Positions 1 to 9,744 of a DNA stretch of 64,000 nt are shown piece by piece. This DNA is from Leptospira adleri (lineage in GTDB: Bacteria; Spirochaetota; Leptospiria; Leptospirales; Leptospiraceae): NCBI RefSeq assembly GCF_002811985.1, contig NZ_NPDU01000004.1, forward strand, positions 42,967 to 106,966, written 5' to 3'. Position numbers and translations under genes: made by a program. Numbering within the stretch: the first letter of the stretch is position 1; each line of letters opens with the position of its first letter. The notes beneath the pieces were generated by a model. The model saw only the letters and a program-made list of their open reading frames with translations, had not been told where the DNA came from and did no database searches.

Positions 1-538
1 TGATCGCAGCGTCCTTATAAAGAGATGCACCTTTGTATTTTACTCCGAAACACTGCGCGCCGTCTTCCAAAAGAGGAATCCCTTTGGATTTGCAGAGTTT
101 GCGAAAGTCTTCGATTCTGGAAGAACCCCAACCGTAGAGGTGAACGATCATCGCAGCCTTCGGTTTCACTTTTTCGACCGCCTTTTCAAATTCGGCGAAA
201 TCCATCTGAAGGTCGTCCGGATTCGTATCGACCGTATAAGGATCGGCCCCGACGTTCACGACCGCTTCAAAAGTCGCCCAGAACGTGGAATCTGGAAGTA
301 AAACCGCGTCGCCCTTTCCCACTCCCAAGGCTCTCAACGCCAATTGAAGCGCATCGGTTCCGTTCGCGCAAGCGACGGAAAACTTCGTCTGAGCGTAAGC
401 CGCAAGATTCTTTTCGAGAAGGGAAACTTCCTCTCCTCCGATAAAACTCGCGTTCTTACTCAGAACCTTTACTTTCTCTTCCCATTCTTCCAGTAGTCCC
501 GGTTCAAACCTTTTGATATCGATAAATGGAACGCCCAT
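1..538 (-). CDS. DegT/DnrJ/EryC1/StrS-family aminotransferase (3' part outside window)
   Basis: PLP-dependent sugar aminotransferase of the type that makes amino sugars for surface polysaccharides. Only the N-terminal 179 or so residues are in the window. They begin [10 protein letters not shown] and contain the family's N-terminal elements: SFIGGEEV, then [16 protein letters not shown] (the cofactor phosphate-binding loop), [11 protein letters not shown], and MIVHLYGW followed by [10 protein letters not shown], where the Asp normally contacts the pyridine nitrogen. The Schiff-base lysine lies beyond the window edge. The ATG is preceded by AGGAGG. The gene lies about 50 bases downstream of lon on the same strand. 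Substrate cannot be told from this fragment. Confidence 0.9.
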   Translation of the reverse strand, partial: MGVPFIDIKRFEPGLLEEWEEKVKVLSKNASFIGGEEVSLLEKNLAAYAQTKFSVACANGTDALQLALRALGVGKGDAVLLPDSTFWATFEAVVNVGADPYTVDTNPDDLQMDFAEFEKAVEKVKPKAAMIVHLYGWGSSRIEDFRKLCKSKGIPLLEDGAQCFGVKYKGASLYKDAAI

Positions 539-586
539 TAGGCCTCCTACTTTTTTTTAATTTATATTTAAGAATATTCTAAAATA

Positions 587-3085
587 CTACTTCTTCTTTT
601 TAACGCCGGTCTTCTTTTTGCGGGAAGAATTCTTCGATGCGGCCTTTTTCTTTTGAACGTCTTTGCGGGGAATGTCGTTCTCGCCGTTCAGCGCGTCTTT
701 CAGAGACGGATTCGTTTTCAGAAGAATTTTTTCGTCGAACATCAATTTGGCGACTTCTTCGAATCGGCTCACAGGAAAAAAGGACATCCCCTTCTTTACG
801 TAATCCGGAATCTCTTCCAGATGCTGAAGATTGTCTTTTGGATAGATGATCTTATGAACTCCGACCCGTTTCGCGGCGACGATCTTTTCCCGAAGACCTC
901 CGATCGCGAGTACCTCGCCCGTAAGAGTGATCTCGCCCGTCATACCGAAACCGGGTTTGACCCGAGTATTCAGAGCGAGGGAAAGAATGGCGGTCGCCAT
1001 CGTGATACCGGCGGAAGGTCCGTCCTTCGGAGTGGCCCCGTCGGGAACGTGCAAGTGAACGGTTTTTTCCGAGAATAGGTCGTCCCTATGTAAGAAATTT
1101 TGAATATAACTCAGAGCGATGCTCGAAGATTCTTCCATCGTTTTTCCGATCATTCCGGTCAGAAGAATTCCGCCTTTCCCTTTGATAAAAAGGGCTTCGA
1201 TCAAAAGAGTGGCTCCGCCGACCGAGGTCCATGCGAGACCCAGAGCCGTTCCGGGAACGAGAGGTTTGACCATTCTTTCGTCCGTAAATTTCGGAACTCC
1301 TAAAAAGGTTTCGAGATCTTTTTCGTGGATCACTTTCGGAAACGGTTCCTTTTTGACGATTCTCATCGCGATCTTGCGGACGAGTTTGTCGGTCACCTTT
1401 TCCAAACCCCGGACTCCCGATTCTCGGGAATAAGAATCGATCAGAGCTACGATCGCCTTTTTTTCGAAATCGATTCCGTACGGCGCGACTCCGTTTTTTG
1501 CTAGGACTTTTTTCCAGAGATACTTCTGAAAGATCTGAACCTTTTCATCGGTGATATAACCGGAAAGATTGATGATTTCCATCCTATCCAAAAGAATTCT
1601 GGAAATGGAATCCAGCGTATTCGCCGTCGCTATAAAAAACACATTAGAAATATCGAATGGAAGATCGAGATAGTGATCCCTGAAATTTTTGTTCTGTTCC
1701 GGATCCAGAACTTCCAAAAGCGCGGAGGCGGGATCGCCTTGAATTCCCACTGCGAGTTTGTCGATCTCGTCCAAAAGGATCACACAATCCTTCTCTTTTG
1801 TTATGCGAAGAGCGGAGATGATCTTACCGGGCATGGAGCCGATATACGTCCTTCTGTGACCTTTTATCTCGGCTTCGTCCCTCATACCGCCGACGGAAAA
1901 ACGAAAGAACTTTCTGCCCATCGCCTCCGCGATCGACTTGGCAATCGAAGTTTTTCCGACTCCGGGCGGACCCACGAGAAGAAGAATCGTGCCTTTTTCG
2001 TCCGCCTTCAGTTTTTTGACCGCGAGGAATTCTAAAATCCGGTCCTTTACGTCTTCTAGTTTGTAGTGATCCCGATCCAGGGTGCGTTTGGCCTTGTCTA
2101 GATCGATTTCTCTGGAGGGAGCGGATTCCCACGGAAGGGATTCCAGGATATCGAGGTAATTTCGGATAACGTTGTAGTCGCCCGTGTTCGGATCGGCATA
2201 AGAAAACTTATCCAGTTCTCTCGTGACTTCTTCGACGACTTCCGGATCCGCGTTGATCGACTTGAGGCGTTCCAAAAACTTTTCGTATTTCTTTTCGAAC
2301 TTATCGTCCTTGATTCCGAGTTCGTTCTGAATCGCCTTGAGTTGTTCCCTGAGAAAAAATTGTCTTTGCTGCTTATCGATCTTGTCTTGGATCTGATCCG
2401 AAATTTCCCGTTGGATCGAGACGAGTTCGATCTCTTTTTTGAGAAAGAGAAGAACCTTTTCGATTCTTTCCTTTAAGACGTTGGATTCGATGACGGATTG
2501 ATACTCTTCTTTTTCGAGGTTGAGAATGGAACAGACGAAGTCCGCCATCTTTCCGGGCTCGTTCACGTTGAGCATCGTGAGTTTCATCTCTTCTGTAAAA
2601 AGAGGATTGTTCTGCGCGAGTTCCCGCGTCATCACGAGAAGGGTTCTCATCATCGCCTTGATCGTGTTTTTCGGCGCACCGGGTTCTTCTTCCGGATACG
2701 TAACCTTGGCGATCAAAGGATCGTTGCTCGTGTAGGAATTGATTTTAAAACGACGTACAGTGTTGATTAGAATATTGACCGCGCCGTCGGGCAGATGCAC
2801 TTTCTTTAATATCTTTGCGACGACACCGAACTGATAGATATTTTCGGAAGTTTCCTTTTCGTTCTCTTCGTCCTTGAGAAGGACAAGACCGAGGAAGGAA
2901 TTTCCTTTGAGGGATTCTTCCACCGCCTTTGCGAATTTCCCGCTGGGAACGATCAGAGGAGTGATGATTCCCGGAAAAACGGGACGCGACTTGATAGGAA
3001 TCAAAAATAGTTCCGGCGGCAAGATCGAATCCAACGGAACGATCAGGTTCTCCTCGATTCCGGATAAATCCTCTAATGGGTCCAA
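587..3085 (-). CDS. lon: ATP-dependent protease Lon (LonA type)
   Basis: Cytosolic ATP-dependent serine protease that degrades misfolded and regulatory proteins. The 832-residue protein has the full LonA order: N-terminal substrate-binding domain (about 20-215, starting around [13 protein letters not shown]), a coiled linker, the AAA+ module with Walker [10 protein letters not shown] at 372-380 and Walker [10 protein letters not shown], and the C-terminal protease with the catalytic Ser in [11 protein letters not shown] and the partner Lys in REKIVAAKR. The length fits the family apart from a C-terminal tail of about 30 residues rich in Lys and Ser, which is not part of the protease fold. A CCGGCA/TGCCGG palindrome lies in the upstream leader (about 3109-3122). 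No CIRCE-type element is visible. Confidence 0.98.
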   Translation of the reverse strand: MDPLEDLSGIEENLIVPLDSILPPELFLIPIKSRPVFPGIITPLIVPSGKFAKAVEESLKGNSFLGLVLLKDEENEKETSENIYQFGVVAKILKKVHLPDGAVNILINTVRRFKINSYTSNDPLIAKVTYPEEEPGAPKNTIKAMMRTLLVMTRELAQNNPLFTEEMKLTMLNVNEPGKMADFVCSILNLEKEEYQSVIESNVLKERIEKVLLFLKKEIELVSIQREISDQIQDKIDKQQRQFFLREQLKAIQNELGIKDDKFEKKYEKFLERLKSINADPEVVEEVTRELDKFSYADPNTGDYNVIRNYLDILESLPWESAPSREIDLDKAKRTLDRDHYKLEDVKDRILEFLAVKKLKADEKGTILLLVGPPGVGKTSIAKSIAEAMGRKFFRFSVGGMRDEAEIKGHRRTYIGSMPGKIISALRITKEKDCVILLDEIDKLAVGIQGDPASALLEVLDPEQNKNFRDHYLDLPFDISNVFFIATANTLDSISRILLDRMEIINLSGYITDEKVQIFQKYLWKKVLAKNGVAPYGIDFEKKAIVALIDSYSRESGVRGLEKVTDKLVRKIAMRIVKKEPFPKVIHEKDLETFLGVPKFTDERMVKPLVPGTALGLAWTSVGGATLLIEALFIKGKGGILLTGMIGKTMEESSSIALSYIQNFLHRDDLFSEKTVHLHVPDGATPKDGPSAGITMATAILSLALNTRVKPGFGMTGEITLTGEVLAIGGLREKIVAAKRVGVHKIIYPKDNLQHLEEIPDYVKKGMSFFPVSRFEEVAKLMFDEKILLKTNPSLKDALNGENDIPRKDVQKKKAASKNSSRKKKTGVKKKK

Positions 3086-3538
3086 AAGGTCTCCTATTCC
3101 CTAAAAGGTTCCGGCAAATGCCGGATTTGTCCAGGTTCCTACAGAGGAAAGGATTCTCAAATAAAATCCGAGCCGATTTCAATCTAAAATCGTTGAGTAG
3201 ATGAGACAGACCGTCTCCTTTTTGAGAAAGAACGCGCGAACTTTCACGGGCCCGATCGAAAAAAGGAAAGAAAAAATTAGGATAAGAATGGTGTGAAGAA
3301 CCGAGGCCGCTTTTTTCAAAGATCATGTCTCTTAACGATTTCAAAAAACAAAAAGGACAAAACTCATCGAATGCGGGAGCGCGATGTACGGATTTACAAA
3401 ACGCGAGTTTAAAGGATCGGATCCTTCGAAGAAAAAAGTCGAAATCGGAAACGAAAGAAATTCAAATTCACTCCGAAAATTCTTCAATCAATCTAACGTT
3501 GAACGTTCCCATCCATCGTATTGTTTTCGATGTATCGG
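3086..3538. other. Intergenic region between lon and the pectinacetylesterase gene
   Basis: Divergent spacer of about 450 bases with no convincing gene. Open frames here have no recognisable product and poor codon structure. It holds the lon leader, with a perfect CCGGCA-AA-TGCCGG palindrome about 25 bases from the lon start, and ends in the promoter of the next gene. Confidence 0.5.
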
Positions 3539-3567
3539 TTGACTTTCCCTGCCGCTTACCTTATAAT
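3539..3567 (+). promoter_or_regulatory. Sigma70-type promoter of the pectinacetylesterase-like lipoprotein gene
   Basis: TTGACT at 3539-3544, a 17-base spacer, and a perfect TATAAT at 3562-3567. The predicted transcript starts near 3574, about 40 bases before the ATG at 3617. This argues against an in-frame start further upstream at 3521. Confidence 0.75.
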
Positions 3568-3616
3568 TGGCCAGTTCAAAAAAACAGAAACGAGAGAAAG
3601 GATAGGAGTTCAAGAG

Positions 3617-5065
3617 ATGAATCAAAGAATTCTATGGGCCATGGCATTTTGTCTTATTTTCGCGTCCGGTGCATGCAAGAATAACGACGATAAGGACGAG
3701 GATAAGAAGATATTAGGATTGGTCGTGGCGAATTTTCTCTACACACCTTACGAAAAGATCACTCCATCGGCGGGAACCATAACCGTGGCGGGGGCGGGTT
3801 ATACAAATCGCTCCTACAATCCTTCCTGCACCGGAGCCGAAGGAAATACAACGTTTTCCTTATATAGAAAAAAAGTCGCGACTTCGAATAAGAAACTTTT
3901 GATCAACTTTATGGGCGGAGGGGCTTGCTGGAGCGGATACAACTGTTTTGGAAACAGCACGACCACTTACTTCAACGCGCTCAACGCGGTTCCGGATCAG
4001 TTCGTAAAGATCGCTTTTCAGGGAGTGATGAACGCGGGTAACGCATCCAATCCGTTCAAAGATTACGACGTGGTTTTTATTCCATATTGTACGGGGGATC
4101 TGCATATCGGTTCCAAAGATATGACTTATACAAATCCGAATACGGGAGCCGCGACGGTAATCAAACACCGCGGATACGACAACGTCTTGGCGACGTTAAA
4201 ATTCATTCAATCCGAATATCCCGGAGTGGAAAACGTATTCGTCACCGGACAAAGCGCAGGAGGATACGGAGCGCTTTTGAATTATCCAATCGTAAGAGAA
4301 ACGGTGCGCGGCCTCAACGCATCCGTAAAAGTGAATATGCTTTCCGATGCGTCTAACGGAATCGTACCGAACGGATTCTTCGCAAATTTGAGCACGCAGT
4401 GGGGAGCGGATCCGAATCTTCCCACTTGGGTGACCGGAATCGCCGCAAACTATCTCACGACGGGAGCTCCTTCCATTCAGGACTTTTTCACAAAAGTGTC
4501 CACGTTCTATCCTACGGACAAGACGGGACAGTATGCGGCATTGTTTGACGGGAATCAAAGATTCTTCTATAAGGTGATGAACATCATCAACGCTGCGCCG
4601 ACGTATTCCGACTCGAAGACGACGGATCCCTATGATTCTTCCAAAACCTATTCGGCGTTATTCGGAGATTCGGACGGAAGTTCGGTTCCTGACGGAACTC
4701 CGGCTTCCACGGACGGAGCGACCTGCGGTTGGTCGCAACAGGCCGTAACTTCCATGAACGCGATCTCCGGAGGTGCGACGAATTATTCCTACTACGTCGC
4801 TCCGGGGGACGTTCATACGATTACGACCTCGGAGGATATGTACGGAGTCAGCGCGGGCGGAACGAATTTTGTGACCTGGCTTACGACCCTCGCTTCTGGA
4901 ACAAAACCTGGGAACGCGAAGTGTTCGAACAACGGAGGAAGTTGTGTGAACTCCAACTTCAACAAAAGCAGGATCAATCTCGCGCTCGGAGTGGCGACAT
5001 CCGACGCGTCTTATGCGAGCGCAAAGGATCTACTCACGACCTGCGGAACGATTACGGGGCTCTAA
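3617..5065 (+). CDS. Pectinacetylesterase/Notum-like lipoprotein
   Basis: Probable secreted serine esterase of the alpha/beta-hydrolase type, related to pectinacetylesterase and Notum (PF03283). The 482-residue protein starts MNQRILWAMAFCLIFASGAC, a signal peptide with a lipobox ending in Cys, followed by a charged KNNDDKDEDKK linker, so it is probably tethered to a membrane. Family landmarks are LLINFMGGGACW (oxyanion region), VVFIPYCTGDLHIG, and the nucleophile elbow GQSAGGYGALLNYP. A late PGDVHTI segment could supply the catalytic His. The ATG at 3617 has AGGAG at 3604-3608 and a strong promoter just upstream. Pectin is an unlikely substrate in this organism; a deacylase for glycans or lipidated proteins is an inference. 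Confidence 0.85.
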   Translation: MNQRILWAMAFCLIFASGACKNNDDKDEDKKILGLVVANFLYTPYEKITPSAGTITVAGAGYTNRSYNPSCTGAEGNTTFSLYRKKVATSNKKLLINFMGGGACWSGYNCFGNSTTTYFNALNAVPDQFVKIAFQGVMNAGNASNPFKDYDVVFIPYCTGDLHIGSKDMTYTNPNTGAATVIKHRGYDNVLATLKFIQSEYPGVENVFVTGQSAGGYGALLNYPIVRETVRGLNASVKVNMLSDASNGIVPNGFFANLSTQWGADPNLPTWVTGIAANYLTTGAPSIQDFFTKVSTFYPTDKTGQYAALFDGNQRFFYKVMNIINAAPTYSDSKTTDPYDSSKTYSALFGDSDGSSVPDGTPASTDGATCGWSQQAVTSMNAISGGATNYSYYVAPGDVHTITTSEDMYGVSAGGTNFVTWLTTLASGTKPGNAKCSNNGGSCVNSNFNKSRINLALGVATSDASYASAKDLLTTCGTITGL

Positions 5066-5140
5066 GAAAAAATCGAATTCCGAAAAAGTATTTTAAATAT
5101 TTGGAATACGATTTTTGGCGGCGGACGGGCTCTCCGCTTC

Positions 5141-5202
5141 AGTCAAGTTATTGAATCGCTTTTTAGAAAACGAAGATCTAAAGATTGAGCAATAACTTGA
5201 CT
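5141..5202. terminator. Long imperfect hairpin between convergent genes
   Basis: Perfect 13-base arms AGTCAAGTTATTG (5141-5153) and CAATAACTTGACT (5190-5202). Inside them AATC (5154-5157) pairs with GATT (5183-5186) and TTTAGA (5162-5167) with TCTAAA (5177-5182), leaving a small asymmetric bulge. It sits between two genes that converge, so a bidirectional terminator is the simplest reading. It lacks a clear T-run, so a small palindromic repeat element is also possible. Confidence 0.55.
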
Positions 5203-5251
5203 CCGCATCGATCCCTGCCGCGCTGAAAACGAAATCCGAAACCAAAAAACA

Positions 5252-6727
5252 TTAAATATCCTTAATAATCAAATCCATCGCTCGGATAAAGACCTTTCGG
5301 ATATCGTCGCGGGCTTCTTCGGAGGGAAGGACCTTGTGATTCCAGATTTTAAGTCCGAAACGGATGAAAAAGTTATCCAGGAATTCGGATTCGATATGAG
5401 TTTTCATGAGCGTCTTTCCGGAATCTCGGTTCCAGGAAAGGGAAACTTTGGTTCCTTTTTCTCCGTTGGCGTGCACGAGCGTTTCGGTGAATTCGTGGAT
5501 GATCGATTCTAAATTCCCAGGAATGACAAGGTTGATCGCCCAAGTCGGAATTACGTAGGAAAAACCTCCCGAGACGTCGAACTTTTCGATCTTGACGATC
5601 TTAAAGGAAAGAGAAGCGTTTTCCGGATGATTTACAAAAAGGCCCGAAAGAAGGATTTCCGGATTTTCGAGCAAAAGACCGTAGAGATTCGCTTCCACCG
5701 CTACCTTCACTTGGAACGGGAAATGATTCAAGGAGGAGACCGCAAAAGAATCCTCCGGAAATAAATTTCCTTTCGAATCATAGGGAAGAATTTTTCCGTG
5801 TTTGGTGATAAACTTAAAGGATATATCGGGCGTTTTAGAGTTGAGGCGAATTTCGGCGAGAGTTTTTCCTTTCGGATTCTCCAATCGAATATAAACCCAG
5901 CCCAGATATTTGATGGAATCCAGATAATCCCCCAATTCCTCGTAGTCGTCCGAAATATTTCTGGAAATGGAGCCTTTAAAATTGAATTTAGTGATCGCCC
6001 CTTCTCCGTTAGTCGCCTTGTCTTCGCTTAAGACCAGAAGAGATTCCAAGCCGAAGTAGTAGTTTAAGAATTTTGCCAGATCCGGAAACGATTTGGACAA
6101 GTCGTTTAACACTTTTCGAGCTTCCGGATCATTCACTTTTTTGAATATAAGCGAGGCCGGCGCGTCGATATGTCTAACGTTCTGAGGATCCAAAAATTTG
6201 AGCGAGGATTCCATCGCCGTAACCGCGTGTTTGTGGGTAAAAGGACCCAAATGAGTGGTCAGATCCAAATTCCCGGAATAGGAAGTTCCGCTAAAAAGAG
6301 GTTTCGGGTTATGTTTCAAATCGAATTCGGCGCTGAAATCTCCGAACGAAGAAACCGAAATCGTCTTCATCCGTTTGTCTTCCAGGCTGATCTTATAACC
6401 ATCCGACGAAAATTTGCCCTTGTAACTCACCCAATGAGTTCCGTCCTCTTCCTTCTGAAGAAACTCCGAATGATAAAGTTTTTTCAACTCGAACTTCTCC
6501 AGAGAGGCCTCGATATAATTATGAAATTCTAATGCTCTTCCGTCATACTGGACCTTTTTTGCCGCCCCTCTCAAAAGTCCGAGAAACTGTTTGGAAAGTT
6601 CTCTGCCGTCCGGTCCGATCGAATGCGGAATATCCTTGAGGGAGAACGCACCTAAGACCGGCAATACGAGAAGAATGGAAAAGAGGACGAGGCCCGGAAG
6701 AACGAGTTTTCGAATTTGAGTTTTCAC
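5252..6727 (-). CDS. Secreted or membrane-anchored leptospiral hypothetical protein
   Basis: No family recognised. I place the start at a GTG (6727), because AAAGGTGAT lies just before it and the protein then begins VKTQIRKLVLPGLVLF, a textbook signal peptide or membrane anchor. An in-frame ATG at 6805 would add 26 residues ahead of this signal. The 491-residue protein is otherwise soluble-looking, rich in beta-prone segments such as FSADGYKI-like and SYSGNLDLTTHLGPF stretches, which suggests a repeated beta-sheet or lipid-transfer-like exported protein; this is inference only. It is downstream of the alcohol dehydrogenase on the same strand, about 230 bases away. Confidence 0.75.
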   Translation of the reverse strand: MKTQIRKLVLPGLVLFSILLVLPVLGAFSLKDIPHSIGPDGRELSKQFLGLLRGAAKKVQYDGRALEFHNYIEASLEKFELKKLYHSEFLQKEEDGTHWVSYKGKFSSDGYKISLEDKRMKTISVSSFGDFSAEFDLKHNPKPLFSGTSYSGNLDLTTHLGPFTHKHAVTAMESSLKFLDPQNVRHIDAPASLIFKKVNDPEARKVLNDLSKSFPDLAKFLNYYFGLESLLVLSEDKATNGEGAITKFNFKGSISRNISDDYEELGDYLDSIKYLGWVYIRLENPKGKTLAEIRLNSKTPDISFKFITKHGKILPYDSKGNLFPEDSFAVSSLNHFPFQVKVAVEANLYGLLLENPEILLSGLFVNHPENASLSFKIVKIEKFDVSGGFSYVIPTWAINLVIPGNLESIIHEFTETLVHANGEKGTKVSLSWNRDSGKTLMKTHIESEFLDNFFIRFGLKIWNHKVLPSEEARDDIRKVFIRAMDLIIKDI

Positions 6728-6959
6728 AAAATCACCTTTAAATAACAACCGATATATATTACGGAAGAATTCTTCCCACCGTAGATCCTGATTTTTAAAA
6801 AGCAAGATTTTTATAACGATCGCTACAATAAAGGCATCGGCCGTGAACCCGAAAAAAGAAGGAGTTCCTACTTTTCAGAAAATGCTCAGGTTGCGGAGAA
6901 ACCCGCTTTTCCAAGCAATTCCGAATGAATTCGATTCTTCCAAAGATTCCGAAGGTTTT

Positions 6960-7994
6960 TCAACTCGGCTCGATGATAAATCGAATCGGGTTCCCTTTTC
7001 TTTCATCCAGGGCCTCCAAACATTCATTCAATTCTTCTAATGGATGATGCGAAGTGATGGAATGTGTCAGATTGATCTTGCCTTTCAAATACAGATCGAT
7101 CAACTCCGGGATCGCCCTTCTGTCCGAACCGTACGAACCGGAAACCGAAATCATTTTCTCGATGAGTATAAAAGGGATCTGAAATTTGAGAGGTTGTCTT
7201 CCGATTCCGACAAGAACGATTCTCCCGCCCGGATTCATCGCCCTCAGAGATTCTTCGATATTGGACATATAACCCGAAAAGTCCGCGAGAAGATCCACGC
7301 CTTGACTGACTTCCTTCAAAGCCTTGCCCGGATTTCTCACTTCCTTGAGATTGATCACTTCGTCTGCTCCGTATTTCGCCGCGTTCTCAAGAGGACCTTT
7401 GTCGACGTCGAGTGCGATTACCTTTCCGCTCGTAAGTGCCCTTGCCACTGCGACCGCGTGAATCCCCAAACCTCCGCATCCGAAAATAGCCACCGTGTCC
7501 CCGTCGACTATATTCCCGCGATATCGAATCGCGTGATAGGGAGTGGATACCGCGTCGGCGAGAATCGCGCCTTGATCAAAAGGAATCGCATCCGGTAAGG
7601 GATAAAGATAACGATCTTCCACGACGTTGTATTCCGCAAAACTTCCGTCTCTATCAAAACCGAAAACGCCGAGTTCTTTGCAAAGATTCTCACGACCCGC
7701 TTTGCAATAGGCGCAGACTCCGCAGGAAGTGCCCGCGGCGATCACGACTCGGTCTCCTTTTTTAAAGCGACTTACATTCTCGCCCACTTCTTCGACGACT
7801 CCGGACGATTCGTGACCGGGAACTCTCGGGAAGTGTTTGCACTTGAGAGTTCCGTGAACGACAAGATGTACGTCCGATCCGCAAATTCCGCACGCTTTGA
7901 TTTTAACTTTTACTTGTCCGGGACCGACGTTCGGAACCGAGACGTCGCGGATCTCTAAACTTCGTTTTCCGGATTCTAAGATTGCGGCTTTCAT
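6960..7994 (-). CDS. Zinc-dependent alcohol dehydrogenase (MDR family)
   Basis: Cytosolic NAD(P)-dependent dehydrogenase that oxidises an alcohol or polyol, or reduces the matching carbonyl. The 344-residue protein has the complete medium-chain zinc set: catalytic-zinc CGICGSD, GHESSGVVEEVG with the zinc-binding His and Glu, and the structural-zinc cluster CGVCAYCKAGRENLC. The Rossmann fold shows GCGGLGIHAVAVA and an acidic residue in ALDVDKG, favouring NAD over NADP. The start MKAAILESGKR at 7994 has GGGAGAA at the right distance; an in-frame ATG nine codons upstream has no comparable site. Substrate unknown. Confidence 0.93.
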   Translation of the reverse strand: MKAAILESGKRSLEIRDVSVPNVGPGQVKVKIKACGICGSDVHLVVHGTLKCKHFPRVPGHESSGVVEEVGENVSRFKKGDRVVIAAGTSCGVCAYCKAGRENLCKELGVFGFDRDGSFAEYNVVEDRYLYPLPDAIPFDQGAILADAVSTPYHAIRYRGNIVDGDTVAIFGCGGLGIHAVAVARALTSGKVIALDVDKGPLENAAKYGADEVINLKEVRNPGKALKEVSQGVDLLADFSGYMSNIEESLRAMNPGGRIVLVGIGRQPLKFQIPFILIEKMISVSGSYGSDRRAIPELIDLYLKGKINLTHSITSHHPLEELNECLEALDERKGNPIRFIIEPS

Positions 7995-8237
7995 AAAAAA
8001 TTCTCCCTTGATGAAACGCAACGTAGAATAAGATCGTAAAGCTCTCAGTCAAGGTATATTGATAAAGAATCGAAATTCTACCACCTCTTCCGCGAACGAA
8101 CGGAAACGGCCGCTCCGGAATTTCCGATCGTTTCTCACTTGAATCCAAACCCTCCGATTTTTTCATGGAAGAAGAATCGGATCCTTTGTAAAATTCGGAT
8201 CGATCGAAAGAATCCAAATTCCTTCCGGAGGAAAAAG

Positions 8238-8831
8238 ATGGAACCTGATACAATCTACCGGGAGATCAAAGCCAGTCAGAACGGACAAGACTGGCATCAT
8301 AAGAACTGTTTCGGTTGTGGTCCCGATAATCCGAAGGGAATTCATGCGAGTTTTCCTTTTCACGAAGAAAGCGGAGAGGTTCGATTTCCTTTTAAAATAG
8401 AAAAAGCCTTCGAAGGCGCACCCGGTTACGCGCACGGCGGAGTTCTCGCGACTCTTCTCGACGAAGCGCAAGGCGTTCTCTGTTTTCATCTCGGTCATTT
8501 TGTGATGACGGATCAATTGTATATGCGCTATCACAAAGCGGTTCCTCTTCAGGAAGAAGTGGAAGTCCGTTGTTGGGTGACGATGGTTCGAAGAAGAAGA
8601 CTCTATACAAAATCAACCATTCATCTTTCTAAGACGGGAGAACTCTTAGTCTCTTCAAAAGCGCGCTGGTACGATATGTCGGAAAGGACGATGCGAAGAA
8701 TGTTCCAAGGAACCGTTTTTCCGATCGATACTCTCCTCCAAGTTTTGGAAGTAAACCAGAAACGAGGGAAAGAAATCCGAAAACGACTCAAACGTCAAAA
8801 AGCGAACGCGGAACTCAAACAATCGGAATGA
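8238..8831 (+). CDS. PaaI-type hotdog-fold thioesterase
   Basis: Probable acyl-CoA thioesterase. The 197-residue protein contains the hotdog signature GYAHGGVLATLLDEAQGVLC; HGG and the Asp/Glu of LLDEA mark the active site. It starts MEPDTIYREIKA at 8238, directly after GGAGGAAAAAG; an in-frame upstream ATG at 8139 has no such site. An N-terminal segment CFGCGPDNPKGIHASF is typical of the Cys-containing PaaI subgroup. The C-terminal 35 residues are strongly basic and predicted helical, longer than in most family members. It is divergent from the alcohol dehydrogenase. Confidence 0.88.
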   Translation: MEPDTIYREIKASQNGQDWHHKNCFGCGPDNPKGIHASFPFHEESGEVRFPFKIEKAFEGAPGYAHGGVLATLLDEAQGVLCFHLGHFVMTDQLYMRYHKAVPLQEEVEVRCWVTMVRRRRLYTKSTIHLSKTGELLVSSKARWYDMSERTMRRMFQGTVFPIDTLLQVLEVNQKRGKEIRKRLKRQKANAELKQSE

Positions 8832-9237
8832 GCGGATAAAAGTCCGAGCCAGATCTCGCATAACGTTTCCTCTTAGGCAAGAACTCAGATTCGATTCTTT
8901 TAGGAATTTTCAAAAAAAGCATACGATCTCTCGATAGATTAGTTCCGGCTTTCAAAAGCAGGGCCGGTCGTTTTGTTTTGAATTTGTCCTAAGATGCGGG
9001 AACTCATACGCTTTTGCAATGATGCGAAACGATCCGAAATCTTACGAAAGGCCTATGAGACCCAATTTGTAGGAACTCACACAAAGATCGGAATTCATAA
9101 AACAACGGTGTTTCCGCTTCGTCTGGGTTTCAGGATTAGCGCCGTAAACGGGCGAATAAATCCAGGGAATTTAATAATTTAAGAATATTCTAAAATACAA
9201 ATATTTCTAAACGGATTCGTTCACAGTTCAAGATAAG
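8832..9237. other. Intergenic region with a palindromic AGAATATTCT element
   Basis: About 400 bases between genes pointing towards each other. No credible gene. It contains a 22-base stretch (9177-9198) around the palindrome AGAATATTCT that is identical to the one at 566-587. It lies about 40 bases after the SMR gene, so it may act in its 3' region. Confidence 0.45.
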
Positions 9238-9558
9238 TCATTCGGCGACTAAAAACTTCAAGCCCAAGACGGAAAGAATCAGGGTGGAAAGAAAAAAGCC
9301 TCTCCAAAAATCCAAAGGTTCGCCGTGAAGTAAAATGCCGACGAAAACGGTTCCTACCGCGCCCAACCCGGTCCAAACCGCGTAACCGGTTCCCATCGGA
9401 ATCGTCTGAACCGCCTTATTTAAAAAGGCAAGGCTCAAAACCGCGGAAACCCCGAAGCCGACGGTCCACAACGGCTTTGAAAAATTTTCCGAAAGTTTCA
9501 AACAAGTAGTGAATCCGATTTCAAAAACGGAAGCGACGATGAGATAGATCCAAGCCAT
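9238..9558 (-). CDS. sugE: Small multidrug resistance exporter, SugE/Gdx type
   Basis: Inner-membrane proton antiporter of the SMR family; the SugE/Gdx branch exports guanidinium. The 106-residue length and four hydrophobic helices are typical. MAWIYLIVASVFEIGF carries the essential Glu in helix 1. IPMGTGYAVWTGLGAVG matches the loop/helix-3 signature of the Gdx branch, where Gly/Ala residues replace the drug-exporter pattern. The start at 9558 gives the normal family N-terminus; a longer frame to 9630 adds a polar extension with no support. I looked for a guanidine riboswitch upstream and saw none. Confidence 0.9.
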   Translation of the reverse strand: MAWIYLIVASVFEIGFTTCLKLSENFSKPLWTVGFGVSAVLSLAFLNKAVQTIPMGTGYAVWTGLGAVGTVFVGILLHGEPLDFWRGFFLSTLILSVLGLKFLVAE

Positions 9559-9744
9559 CTTTCCAATTTCCGATCGGAAGTCCGGGTTACAAGTCATTGT
9601 TGATCGGACAATCCATGTTGACGACGGCATCTTTGAAAAAAGATTCGAAGATTTTTTTGGAATTGTAACTTTTTAAAATACAACTGCGCTCGCCGGAGTC
9701 TAATACCAACACGAACTAATTTCCAAAAACAAAGGAGAAAAACA

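Noticed and set aside
3521..3616. Longer N-terminus for the pectinacetylesterase-like protein
   Set aside because: The promoter -35 and -10 boxes lie inside this stretch, and the signal peptide only begins at 3617.
9559..9744. Possible guanidine riboswitch ahead of the SugE/Gdx gene
   Set aside because: No paired ACGR-loop hairpins or ykkC-like core seen; the spacer is short and A/T-rich.
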